From Nitrospirota bacterium (GTDB taxonomy: Bacteria; Nitrospirota; Leptospirillia; Leptospirillales; Leptospirillaceae), in assembly GCA_021826965.1 (NCBI GenBank), contig JAKAYA010000002.1:53334-117333 (forward strand): DNA of 64,000 nucleotides, in the 5' to 3' direction. Positions 35,122 to 43,497 of this stretch are shown piece after piece (the stretch's first letter is position 1; every line of letters begins with the position of its first letter). The position numbers and the translations under genes are program-made. The notes under the pieces are model-generated. The model was not told the origin of the DNA. It searched no databases and saw nothing but the letters and a program-made list of their open reading frames with translations.

Positions 35122-35787
35122 TCAGGCGACGGAGAACGCTTCCGGCAGGACGGGAGACACTCCCAGGCTTCGGAACATCCCGAGCGTTTTCTGGTGGACG
35201 GTCTCCCACATGTCCTCCTTTGTGAGTCCGAGGCGTTCCCAGTGCTCTTCGAAATTCACCGGCAGATAAGCTTCCGACATGGCATAGAGATCGTTCAGGT
35301 TGCATAAAAGGCGCTCCGACAGCCGTTCCTTTTCTTCCGGAGAGGCTTCGGCGAAGATTCGCCGCAGCTCTTCCAGCCCGAAAGACGTTTGCCGCTTCTC
35401 GTCCCGGATGGGAATTTCGAGGGAATCCTGTGTCCCTTTGTCCGCACGGGAAGCGACCTTTTCCACCACCGCGATGCCGATGCCTTCGATTCCGATCTGG
35501 AGGCAGGAGAGGAAGTCGAACCAGTCCATACGGGAAAACTTTTCCCGTATGATTTTGCGATGCTCCGGATCGATGGGGGAACGAAAAGGCATGCCGATCG
35601 TTTCCAGCCATTTTTCCTGGATCCGGAAATGGATGCGTTCTTCCTCCACCTGGTGGGCCAGCTCCAGTTTGGCTTCGAGCGTCGGTGCCTGCCCGATCCG
35701 GTCGGCGCAGAGCTCGAGTGCCAGAAGGTCAATGTCGGTGTAAACCGTCAACAAGGTGCCGATCGCCTGCCGATCCTGTCTTTCCAT
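35122..35787 (-). CDS. ferritin-like diiron-type protein
   Basis: The 221 residues are largely helical, and the helix motifs look like a ferritin-like diiron site: EEERIH (Glu 50, His 53), a Glu near 101, and DEKRQTSFG (Glu 130, Gln 133). In related proteins the last motif is DExxH-xxFG; here the His is Gln, so the iron site may be altered. It starts 27 bases after a B12-type radical SAM gene and is likely co-transcribed. It could be an oxygenase, hydroxylase or a structural relative; the sequence does not decide. Confidence 0.7.
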   Translation of the reverse strand: MERQDRQAIGTLLTVYTDIDLLALELCADRIGQAPTLEAKLELAHQVEEERIHFRIQEKWLETIGMPFRSPIDPEHRKIIREKFSRMDWFDFLSCLQIGIEGIGIAVVEKVASRADKGTQDSLEIPIRDEKRQTSFGLEELRRIFAEASPEEKERLSERLLCNLNDLYAMSEAYLPVNFEEHWERLGLTKEDMWETVHQKTLGMFRSLGVSPVLPEAFSVA

Positions 35788-35814
35788 AGGTTTCTCCTTC
35801 TTGTGTTTGGGTGG

Positions 35815-37245
35815 TCAGCGGTCCCGGTAGATCCGGTCCTTGAACGGCGCGTGGGCCAGAAGATGCCAGAGAGGCTTCTTGTACCCGATGCGCCGGATGA
35901 GTTTTTGTGTTATCGGTTTGTACGGGATCGAAATGCCGGGAAGGACCCAGTTTCCCCGGCTTTTGGCGAAGGACAGAAGGGTTTCCGACAGGTCTTCTTC
36001 CAGGCCGGGTTCGATATAGAAGACGGGATCCAGATAGTCCCTTCGTTTTTTGACCAGACCCCTGGATTCGGCCAGCGTGGCCATCGGCGTGTCCGGATAG
36101 ACCCGGATGCCCGCCATCGCCACGACGGCGGTGGGAGCGGTGTCGTCCACGGTGCGCAAAGTTTCCCGGACCGACCGGAGGGTTTCTCCCGGGCCCCCGA
36201 AGAGGAGGGTGTGGCAAACGGGAAGAGAAAGCTCGCGGCACCAGCGGGCGGTTTCCGTCAGATGGGAAACCGAAAAGCTTTTTCCGAGGCCGGCCATGGC
36301 CCCCTGCTCGGCCGAATCCGTCCCCAGTTCGATCCCGTCGCATCCGGCTTGTTTCATGATCGACAGAAGATTCCGGGTCAATCCTGCGGGCGTGACGTAG
36401 CAGGACCAGCGGACTTTCAGGTTCCGGCGCAGAACTTCCTCGCAGACCGCTTCGGCGTGTTCGGGAGGCGCGTTGAAAACGCTGTCCACGATGAAGAACG
36501 AGCGAATCTTGTCCTTGCGGACAAGTTCTTCGAGTTCGTCTGCGACTTCCCCGGCCGCTCTCAGACGGAAGGTCCCGCCTTCCAGAAGAGGGTAGGTGCA
36601 GTATTTGCAGTGGAAAGGGCACCCCCGCTTCGTCTGGATGTTGGCCATTCCGCCGGATCTGACATACCGGGGAAGGTCGAAGAGAGACCGATCGGGAGCC
36701 GGACGGATCATCCCGGCCGAGGGATCGGTCCGGAAAAAAGGCGGGTTGAGCAACGCGGGTTCTCCGGGGCCTTGCCTCCGGACAAGACCGGGAATGCCGT
36801 CGAGGGAGCTTCCGTGCTCGAGCGCCTCGAGAAGGAGGGGAAGACTCTTTTCGCCTTCTCCGGTGACTCCGTAGTCTCCGTCGAGTTCTTCCAGGAGGAG
36901 ATCCGGGAGGAGCGAAAAGGCGGACCCGCCCAGGATGATGGGGGTTTCGGTCGAGGCCAGCGCCTTCCGGAGGGACCGGACGAGAAGACGATAGGAGGGA
37001 AGGTAGTTTCGGGTCAGAGGCCAGGCGGCATTGTCCAGGTTTCGAAAGGACAGGGCAACGGCCTCCGGCGGTCGTCGCCGGATCTCCTCCAGAAGGGAAC
37101 GCGGAGGATCTGCTTCCCACATCAGGTCCTTCGTCCGGACCTGATGTCCAGCCTTGCGGGCCGCGTCTCCCACATAGGCGGCACCGAGGGGGTAGACGGG
37201 ATCCGGAAAAGTTTCACGGTTTGCGGAGATCAGCAACAGATCCAT
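35815..37245 (-). CDS. B12-binding-domain radical SAM protein
   Basis: This 476-residue enzyme has an N-terminal B12-binding-like domain (residues ~1-150, Rossmann-type pattern, but no DxHxxG motif that would displace the cobalt ligand) and a radical SAM core with CPFHCKYC (Cys 209, 213, 216). The C-terminal ~120 residues are distinct. This class (BchE/HpnP-like) modifies lipids, hopanoids or tetrapyrroles. It is paired with the ferritin-like gene downstream. The substrate is unknown. Confidence 0.88.
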   Translation of the reverse strand: MDLLLISANRETFPDPVYPLGAAYVGDAARKAGHQVRTKDLMWEADPPRSLLEEIRRRPPEAVALSFRNLDNAAWPLTRNYLPSYRLLVRSLRKALASTETPIILGGSAFSLLPDLLLEELDGDYGVTGEGEKSLPLLLEALEHGSSLDGIPGLVRRQGPGEPALLNPPFFRTDPSAGMIRPAPDRSLFDLPRYVRSGGMANIQTKRGCPFHCKYCTYPLLEGGTFRLRAAGEVADELEELVRKDKIRSFFIVDSVFNAPPEHAEAVCEEVLRRNLKVRWSCYVTPAGLTRNLLSIMKQAGCDGIELGTDSAEQGAMAGLGKSFSVSHLTETARWCRELSLPVCHTLLFGGPGETLRSVRETLRTVDDTAPTAVVAMAGIRVYPDTPMATLAESRGLVKKRRDYLDPVFYIEPGLEEDLSETLLSFAKSRGNWVLPGISIPYKPITQKLIRRIGYKKPLWHLLAHAPFKDRIYRDR

Positions 37246-37351
37246 CAGATTCTCCCGAATGTCGGATGAGCTTTCTCGGATCGGCTTTCATCCAAGCCTA
37301 TGCTCCGCATGCCAACATTGCAAGAAAAAAATCCGGACAGGCCCTTTCGTG

Positions 37352-37454
37352 TGATATATTATACTCCTCTATCCTATGGGATTGAGAGTTGGGGAATTGC
37401 CCCCATCTTTGGGCAAGGGCGATAGGGGATATCGAAAGAGAACAGGAGTCTGTC
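37352..37454 (+). promoter_or_regulatory. extended -10 promoter and hairpin-rich leader of the CDF exporter gene
   Basis: TG-A-TATATT (37352-37360) is an extended -10 element. The ~90-base leader can form GGGG-AATTG-CCCC, or alternatively TTGCCC-CCATCTTT-GGGCAA, which share bases and exclude each other. A third hairpin, CGATA-GGGGA-TATCG, sits just before the ribosome site. This looks like a regulated leader, perhaps metal-responsive. I cannot match it to the NiCo (czcD) riboswitch consensus. Confidence 0.4.
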
Positions 37455-38402
37455 GTGTCTTTTTTTCATGGTCTTTTGGGACATTCGCACGAAGACGGCC
37501 ACGGGCATATGCCCCGCTATCGGGAGGGGGAACCGAAAACGACGTCCGTTTTTGTCGTCTCCTTTTTCCTTTTGGGAGCGACGGCCACTTTTCAGACTGG
37601 CATCGCGGTATTCTCCGGCAGCGTTTCGCTTCTTTCCGACGCTTTTCATAACATCGCCGACGCCCTCACGGGGGTTCCCCTGTGGATTGCCTTCTCCCTG
37701 GCCGGAAGGCAACCCACGCGCCGGTACTCTTATGGGTACGGAAAATTTGAAGACCTGGCCGGCATCCTGATCGTCGGGCTCATCCTGTCTTCGGCCATTG
37801 TTTCGCTGGTCCGCTCGATCGAAAGGTTTGTGCATCCGCAGGTTTTCCACCATCCGGGGTGGGTCGCCCTGGCGAGCGTGACAGGATTCCTGGGGAACGA
37901 AGCGGTGGCGTTTCTGCGTATCCGGGCGGGACGGAAAACGGGATCCGTCTCTCTGGTGGCGGACGGGCAACATGCGCGCGTCGACGGATTCGCGAGCCTG
38001 TCCGTCCTGGTGGGGGTGGCAGGGAGCGTGACGGGCTATCCGATCGTGGATCCGGTCGTCGGAATGTTGCTGGGTTTCAGCATTCTGCTCATAGCTGTCC
38101 GGATGATCCGGGATGTCGGCATGCATCTCTCCGACGGGATCGAGCCGGAGACGCTCGATCGGATCCGGCATGCCGCGATGGACAGCGGTTCCGTCCTCTC
38201 TGTTTCCCGCGCACGGGCCCGGTGGATGGGGCATTCCATTTCCTGCGACCTGTGTCTTGTTCTGGACGATCAGTCTTCCCTGGAAGATGCGGCTCGGGAA
38301 GGACGTCTGGCCGAAGAACGCATCCGGAAAGCGTTGCCGTTCACGGGAGACGTGCTGGTCGTGGTCGCTCCGGCGGGAGGGGAGCGACCGTCGCCCCCCT
38401 GA
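37455..38402 (+). CDS. cation diffusion facilitator metal exporter
   Basis: The ~315-residue protein has an N-terminal His-rich stretch (GHSHEDGHGHM), then six membrane helices with the zinc-site Asp/His motifs SDAFHNIADAL and DGQHARVDG, as in CzcD/ZitB exporters. A cytoplasmic C-terminal domain follows. It exports Zn, Cd, Co or similar ions in exchange for protons. I chose GTG 37455 because AGGAG lies six bases upstream. It ends seven bases from the convergent holin-like gene. Confidence 0.9.
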   Translation: MSFFHGLLGHSHEDGHGHMPRYREGEPKTTSVFVVSFFLLGATATFQTGIAVFSGSVSLLSDAFHNIADALTGVPLWIAFSLAGRQPTRRYSYGYGKFEDLAGILIVGLILSSAIVSLVRSIERFVHPQVFHHPGWVALASVTGFLGNEAVAFLRIRAGRKTGSVSLVADGQHARVDGFASLSVLVGVAGSVTGYPIVDPVVGMLLGFSILLIAVRMIRDVGMHLSDGIEPETLDRIRHAAMDSGSVLSVSRARARWMGHSISCDLCLVLDDQSSLEDAAREGRLAEERIRKALPFTGDVLVVVAPAGGERPSPP

Positions 38403-38408
38403 AAACGG

Positions 38409-38747
38409 TCAGAAGATCAGGAACCAGGAAAAAACGAGGCTCATCAGGGAGATCAGGAAAGACGCGACGAAGGCGCTGACAAAGGAATCGACGGTGAACC
38501 CCGGCACGAACCATGTCACCGACCAGAACAGGAGCGCGTTGAGTACGAAGGTGAACAGCCCGAGCGACAGGATGTTGATGGGAAGCGTCAGGAAAAAGAG
38601 GACGGGCCGGATCAGGGCGTTGATGATGCCCAGGACGAGCGCGACCAGAAGGGCGGTGCCGAATCCCCTCAGGTGCACCCCGCGGATCAGGTGCGCGACG
38701 CCATAGACGATGACTGCGTTCAGGAGTATGCGGAGAATCAGGCTCAT
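38409..38747 (-). CDS. YvlD/phage-holin-4-type small membrane protein
   Basis: This 112-residue protein is almost all hydrophobic, with four membrane helices and the family's GVHLRGFGTALLVALVLGIINALIRP. Despite the family name such proteins are widespread on chromosomes and their function is unknown. Its ATG overlaps the rmuC stop (ATGA), with AAGGA upstream. Not a phage gene by context. Confidence 0.88.
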   Translation of the reverse strand: MSLILRILLNAVIVYGVAHLIRGVHLRGFGTALLVALVLGIINALIRPVLFFLTLPINILSLGLFTFVLNALLFWSVTWFVPGFTVDSFVSAFVASFLISLMSLVFSWFLIF

Positions 38748-40183
38748 GGGAGGTCCTTCGGGATGGGGGTGGATTCTTCGGACAACGTCATGTCCGGTTC
38801 CGGTGTCGTTCCGGAAGACGGAAGAAAAGAGCGTGGCCGGGAGTCGACGGTATCGGGCGACGGGATCTCCTCTTCGGACCCGGACCGGAGATCTTTCAAT
38901 TGTCGGGCGGTCACGAGCACCCGGTGTTCGAGAGAGCCGGTGGCCTTGTTGTAGGTGTCCACCGCGCTGCCCAGGGACTTGCCGACCTTGATCCAGTGTT
39001 CGGTGAAGTCGGAAAGGCGTTTGTAAAGATCGCGTCCGAGTTTGTTGATGGCCTGGGCGTTCTTTGCGACGGTCTCCTGTTGCCAGCCGTAGGCCACCGC
39101 CCGCAAGAGGGCGATCAGGGTGGTCGGGGTCGCCGGAATGACGCGTTCGGAAACACCGTATTCGATCAGTTCCGGATCGGCCTGCAGCGCCGAGCTGTAG
39201 AACACCTCTCCGGGGAGGAAGAGGATCACGAATTCGGGAGCCGGCTGGAATTGTTCCCAGTAGGACTTCCGTCCCAGCTGGGTGATGTGCTGCCGGACCT
39301 GGCGAGCGTGATCCGCAAGTTTTCGGGTGCGGTCTTCCTCGGAATCGGCTTCGGCCGCCTCCAGATAGGCGGAAAGGGGGACCTTGGCGTCCACCACGAC
39401 CTGCTTGTTTCCCGGCAACCGGACGACGAGGTCGGGCCGCAGCCTTTCTTCGGACTGTCCGGACGTCTGTTGTTCGAAAAAGTCGCAATGGTCCAGCATT
39501 CCAGCCATCTCGACCACCCGCCTGAGCTGGATTTCTCCCCATCTCCCCCGAACGACCGGCTGGCGGAGAGCCCGGACCAGTCCCATGGTTTCGGTATGGA
39601 GGCGGGGAATATGGTTTTCGACAAGACTTCTCACCATTTCATTGAGGGAAGCGTAGGCCGACTTTCTCTCTCCCTCCAGGTCCTGGAGCGTCCGTTCGAC
39701 CTTGGCGAGGGATTCCCCGAGCGGTTTGACGAGTTCGTCGATCCGGGCCTGCCGAAGTTCGAGATCACCTTTGGCCTGTCCCTGGAATCCCGCGAGGTTC
39801 TGCTGGGCCAGTTCGAGAAAGGACCGGCTGTTTTGCTGAAGCGCCTCCAGGGAGAGGGCCTGGAACGCTTCTGTCAAATTTTTCCGGGACTCTTCGAGAA
39901 GGATCTGGCGTTCCCGGTCGGTTTTTTCGACGACGGCAAGCCGGGCTTCCGCCGCCGCGTTCCGCGAGATGGCTTCGTCCAGCTGGTCGCGAAGCATGCG
40001 ACTCTCCCGGTTCATCCGGTCGAGCCCCTGACGGGTTTCCGCCAGAAGGGCGGTTTGTGCGGCCACGTCTTCCCGAAGTTTCTGGGAGGAGTTCCGGTAA
40101 CGGGACGCTGCGACAAGATATCCCGCCAGGACGCCGATCGCCAGTCCGGCTCCGGCCAGAACACCTTCCCGGACGTCATTCAT
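38744..40183 (-). CDS. rmuC: RmuC-family DNA recombination protein
   Basis: The 479-residue protein has an N-terminal membrane anchor (residues ~8-25), a long coiled coil (to ~200) and a nuclease-like C-terminal domain with GRWGEIQLRRVVEMAGM, RPDLVVRLPGNKQVVVDAKVPL and EFVILFLPGEVF. E. coli RmuC limits inversions at short inverted repeats. It lies 30 bases after ilvD and overlaps the holin-like gene. Confidence 0.94.
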   Translation of the reverse strand: MNDVREGVLAGAGLAIGVLAGYLVAASRYRNSSQKLREDVAAQTALLAETRQGLDRMNRESRMLRDQLDEAISRNAAAEARLAVVEKTDRERQILLEESRKNLTEAFQALSLEALQQNSRSFLELAQQNLAGFQGQAKGDLELRQARIDELVKPLGESLAKVERTLQDLEGERKSAYASLNEMVRSLVENHIPRLHTETMGLVRALRQPVVRGRWGEIQLRRVVEMAGMLDHCDFFEQQTSGQSEERLRPDLVVRLPGNKQVVVDAKVPLSAYLEAAEADSEEDRTRKLADHARQVRQHITQLGRKSYWEQFQPAPEFVILFLPGEVFYSSALQADPELIEYGVSERVIPATPTTLIALLRAVAYGWQQETVAKNAQAINKLGRDLYKRLSDFTEHWIKVGKSLGSAVDTYNKATGSLEHRVLVTARQLKDLRSGSEEEIPSPDTVDSRPRSFLPSSGTTPEPDMTLSEESTPIPKDLP

Positions 40184-40213
40184 GGGCTTCTCCGTCCTCT
40201 CTGTTTCCGGACA

Positions 40214-41887
40214 TCAGTCCGTCACGGCGCCTTCGCTGGCACTTTTGACGAGGAGGCGGTATTTTGCCATGACTCCCTTGGTATAGCGGGGGGCGGGTTC
40301 TTTCCAGAGTGATTTTCTCCGGTTGAGTTCGTCCGGGGAAACTTGGATTTCGATCAGGTTCCGGTCGGCGTCGATGGTGATGAGGTCGCCATCCCGGATC
40401 AGGGCGATCGGTCCCCCCACGGCCGCTTCCGGAGCGACGTGCCCCACCACCATCCCATAGGTGCCTCCGGAGAACCGTCCGTCCGTGACAAGGCCGACCT
40501 TGTCACCGAGACCTTCTCCGATCAGAGCGGAAGTGGGGGCCAGCATTTCCCGCATGCCGGGACCTCCCCGGGGGCCTTCGTAACGAATGACGAGGATGTC
40601 TCCGGGACGGATCGAGCGAGCCAGAATCGCCTCCATGCAGCTTTCTTCCGAATCGAAAACACGGGCCGGTCCCGTGATGGAACGGTGTTTGATTCCGGAG
40701 ATCTTGGCCACGGAGCCATCGGGGGCGAGGTTTCCTTTCAGGATGGCCAGATGGCCGTCCCGGTAGACGGGCTTGTCGAACGGCAGAACCACGTCCTGTC
40801 CGGCAGGAGGACGATCCGGGACGTTTTTGAGCGTTTCGGCGATCGTTTTTCCGGTGATGGTCAGGGCGTCTCCATGAAGGAGTCCCCGGTCCAGAAGCAT
40901 GCGCATGACAAGGGGAATTCCTCCGACAGCGTGCAGCTGCGTGGCGACATAGGCCCCGGAGGGCTTGAGATTGCAAAGGACCGGAACCCTCCGGCGAATC
41001 GTTTCGAAGTCGTCGATGGACAGGGGAACATCGACCGACCTGGCGATCGCGAGCAGATGAAGGACCGCGTTTGTCGAACCGCCGACGGCCATGACGACCG
41101 AGATCGCGTTCTCGAAAGCCTTCCGGGTCAGAATCTGTCGGGGACGCAGGTCGTTTAAGACCGCCTGGACCAGGACCTCCGCGGATTCGGCGGTGTTTTC
41201 GGCTTTTTCGAGATCTTCGGCCGCCATGGTGGAGGAAAAGGGCAGACTCATCCCCATTGCTTCGATGGCGGAGGACATGGTGTTGGCCGTGAACATGCCT
41301 CCGCACGAGCCGGCCCCCGGGCAGGCATGGCGTTCGATCTCGGTCAGGGTCTCTTCGTTCATCTTGCCCGCCGTGTAGGCGCCGACGGCTTCGAAGGAAC
41401 TGACGACCGTCAGGTCCTGATCGCCCCAGTGACCGGGCTTGATGGTCCCTCCGTAGACAAAAATGGACGGAATGTTCATGCGTCCCATGGCAATCAGGGC
41501 CCCCGGCATATTCTTGTCGCATCCCCCGATGGCGATCACTCCGTCCATACTCTGGGCGCTGACTGCCGTTTCGATGGAATCGGCAATGACTTCCCGGGAG
41601 ACCAGGGAGAATTTCATTCCTTCCGTTCCCATCGAGATGCCGTCCGACACGGTGATGGTGCCGAACATCTGGGGCATGGCCCCCCTCTGGCGAAGGGCAT
41701 CCTCGGCCCGAAGCGCCAGGTTGTTGAGGCCCATGTTGCACGGGGTGATCGTGCTGTATCCGTTCGCCACTCCGATGATCGGTTTTTCAAAATCCGCATC
41801 GCTGAAGCCGACTGCGCGGAGCATGGCCCTGTTGGGGGATCTCTCGATCCCCTCGGTGATGATCCGGCTTCGAAATGGCTTCCTCAT
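40214..41887 (-). CDS. ilvD: dihydroxy-acid dehydratase
   Basis: IlvD makes the 2-keto acids for valine, leucine and isoleucine. The 557-residue protein has the iron-sulfur Cys segments [16 protein letters not shown] and [16 protein letters not shown], and [19 protein letters not shown] near the end. AGGAG lies before the ATG. It begins the ilvD-rmuC-holin string. The ~265 bases upstream hold its promoter region; I see no T-box or leader peptide. Confidence 0.97.
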   Translation of the reverse strand: MRKPFRSRIITEGIERSPNRAMLRAVGFSDADFEKPIIGVANGYSTITPCNMGLNNLALRAEDALRQRGAMPQMFGTITVSDGISMGTEGMKFSLVSREVIADSIETAVSAQSMDGVIAIGGCDKNMPGALIAMGRMNIPSIFVYGGTIKPGHWGDQDLTVVSSFEAVGAYTAGKMNEETLTEIERHACPGAGSCGGMFTANTMSSAIEAMGMSLPFSSTMAAEDLEKAENTAESAEVLVQAVLNDLRPRQILTRKAFENAISVVMAVGGSTNAVLHLLAIARSVDVPLSIDDFETIRRRVPVLCNLKPSGAYVATQLHAVGGIPLVMRMLLDRGLLHGDALTITGKTIAETLKNVPDRPPAGQDVVLPFDKPVYRDGHLAILKGNLAPDGSVAKISGIKHRSITGPARVFDSEESCMEAILARSIRPGDILVIRYEGPRGGPGMREMLAPTSALIGEGLGDKVGLVTDGRFSGGTYGMVVGHVAPEAAVGGPIALIRDGDLITIDADRNLIEIQVSPDELNRRKSLWKEPAPRYTKGVMAKYRLLVKSASEGAVTD

Positions 41888-42153
41888 GAACCTGCTCCTC
41901 TTCCTGAATATTGAGATTGATTTTGCAGGGGCTGTCTGCTGCCTGATGAAAGGATGCCGGCTCCCCCGACGGCGGTTTTCTTCTAATCTAGCAAAGACGA
42001 CCGTTGGGGGAAAGGGAACGATCGGTTTTGTGAACGTTCCGGATCCCGTCCGCGCGATTGTCTCCTCCGATTTTCTCTTGTTCCGCCGGGTGGAAACGGC
42101 AAACCGGAATTCTCCGCTCGTTCCCGAAAGGCCCTTTGAGGTGAACGGTCCTG

Positions 42154-42741
42154 TTATCGGGGGAGAACAATCAAGGTCAGGGTTTTCAGGCGAAACCGGG
42201 CCGGGATGGCCGTCAGGCTGCCCGACATCTTTGTCATATTCATATCAGAGGATGTACCCGTGTCCGTCATGTGCATGTCCGACGACATTCCCGACATTTC
42301 TCCGTTCCCGTTTCCCTCCATGGGCTGATGGGTCAGAGGGTTCGCTTCGATGAAGACGACGCTGTGCCTTCCGGGAGAGAGGGGGGGAAGTTGAATGGTC
42401 GTAACGGGATGGGTCAGGGTCAGCATCAGGAGCATCCGGTTATCGAGATAGATATGGAGATGAACAGGGGTTTTCGGGGAAGGGACCGGAACGACCCGGA
42501 TCCGGAACCGGATGGGTTTTCCCGAAACCAGCCCTTTCACAGGGTTTTCCTCAACGTGAATCTGTTCCTTCAGGTCTTTCGGGTAGACGCTGGGCGGAGA
42601 AGGGAGGACGCAGAGAAGAAGAGAAAGAGGGAGAGTGACAGCGATCCCGCGCACGGAAGCAAAAAAGCGGCGAGAATAAAGCGATTTCATGAAACGGTCG
42701 AGAACTGTCCTGACGAAAAAGATCATGAATTGGCGGTCCAT
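42154..42741 (-). CDS. secreted protein with a Met-rich tail (possible copper binding)
   Basis: The ~195-residue protein starts with a signal peptide-like stretch (hydrophobic residues ~38-50). The C-terminal third is Met-rich ([20 protein letters not shown] then MNMTKMSG), a pattern seen in copper-handling proteins. AAGGAG lies eight bases before ATG 42741, giving a long N-region. An alternative start at 42690 gives a neater signal peptide but lacks a ribosome site. No family is recognised. Confidence 0.65.
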   Translation of the reverse strand: MDRQFMIFFVRTVLDRFMKSLYSRRFFASVRGIAVTLPLSLLLCVLPSPPSVYPKDLKEQIHVEENPVKGLVSGKPIRFRIRVVPVPSPKTPVHLHIYLDNRMLLMLTLTHPVTTIQLPPLSPGRHSVVFIEANPLTHQPMEGNGNGEMSGMSSDMHMTDTGTSSDMNMTKMSGSLTAIPARFRLKTLTLIVLPR

Positions 42742-42830
42742 CAAATGTCTCCTTATTTCCAGGTCGAGATCTTTCCACGGAAGGAGACCACCCGGGGGAA
42801 CGGATCGTTCATTTCACCGGGTGGCCCGTT

Positions 42831-43397
42831 TCAATGGGATTCAAACGCGAATCGAACGCCAAGACCCCGTTTGGGCGGAGGAGGGACGACAGGAACGGGA
42901 ATTCCCTTGAACTCGCCAGGATACCGGATGACGTAGCCGGCGACCGCACAGAAGAACACCCGGAGGATTCCCGGCAGCTCCGAAGAAGACAGCATGGAGT
43001 GGAACGTATGAATCGGTTCGGGATGGTCACAGACCCAGGACGTGACCCCGGCCAGATCGAGGTGCCGGCAGTCCAGCATGTCCTCTGCTTTTGTGGATGG
43101 AGAATCGAATCGGACCGGTGCTGCAGGGCCGGTCGACAGGATGGAAGAGACCGGAGGGCGCTGCATCAGAGAAGTTGGTTCCCCGCCCTGAAAAAGAGCA
43201 AGGGCGGGATTCGGGGATGAAGAAAAAAACCAGGAATGGAAAAGGACGACCGCTCCCGCGAGAAGAAAGAAGATGTATTTATGATGGTGCTTTTCTGAAG
43301 AGGTCCAGCTTCCCGATCCTGAATGACATGAGAGGAAAAGGCCACCCGGAAAACCTGAAAAAGGGGAAATGACAAGCATGCGCAAACACCGGACCAT
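42831..43397 (-). CDS. putative secreted or membrane-anchored protein, function unknown
   Basis: About 188 residues. A hydrophobic segment (YIFFLLAGAVVLFHSWFF) near residue 45 could be a signal anchor, and the C-terminal half (LPGILRVFFCAVAGYVIRYP) is hydrophobic and proline-rich. The start at 43397 rests on GGGAGA and TAGGAGC upstream and is uncertain. It follows the Met-rich protein's gene order on the same strand. I recognise nothing and it could be shorter than shown. Confidence 0.45.
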   Translation of the reverse strand: MVRCLRMLVISPFSGFPGGLFLSCHSGSGSWTSSEKHHHKYIFFLLAGAVVLFHSWFFSSSPNPALALFQGGEPTSLMQRPPVSSILSTGPAAPVRFDSPSTKAEDMLDCRHLDLAGVTSWVCDHPEPIHTFHSMLSSSELPGILRVFFCAVAGYVIRYPGEFKGIPVPVVPPPPKRGLGVRFAFESH

Positions 43398-43497
43398 GCT
43401 CCTATTTTCTCCCAAAATGGGACGGGTGGCAAATCCTGTTCCCGGGAGAAGGCACCGATAAGTCCGGGGAGGACGAGCCGACGGATTGTTTCGATTC

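Noticed and set aside
37367..37454. NiCo (czcD) riboswitch
   Set aside because: The position before a CDF gene is suggestive, but I cannot match the consensus core; left as an unassigned structured leader.
38409..38747. Phage holin as a sign of a prophage
   Set aside because: It belongs to the chromosomal YvlD-type family and overlaps rmuC; no other phage gene is near.
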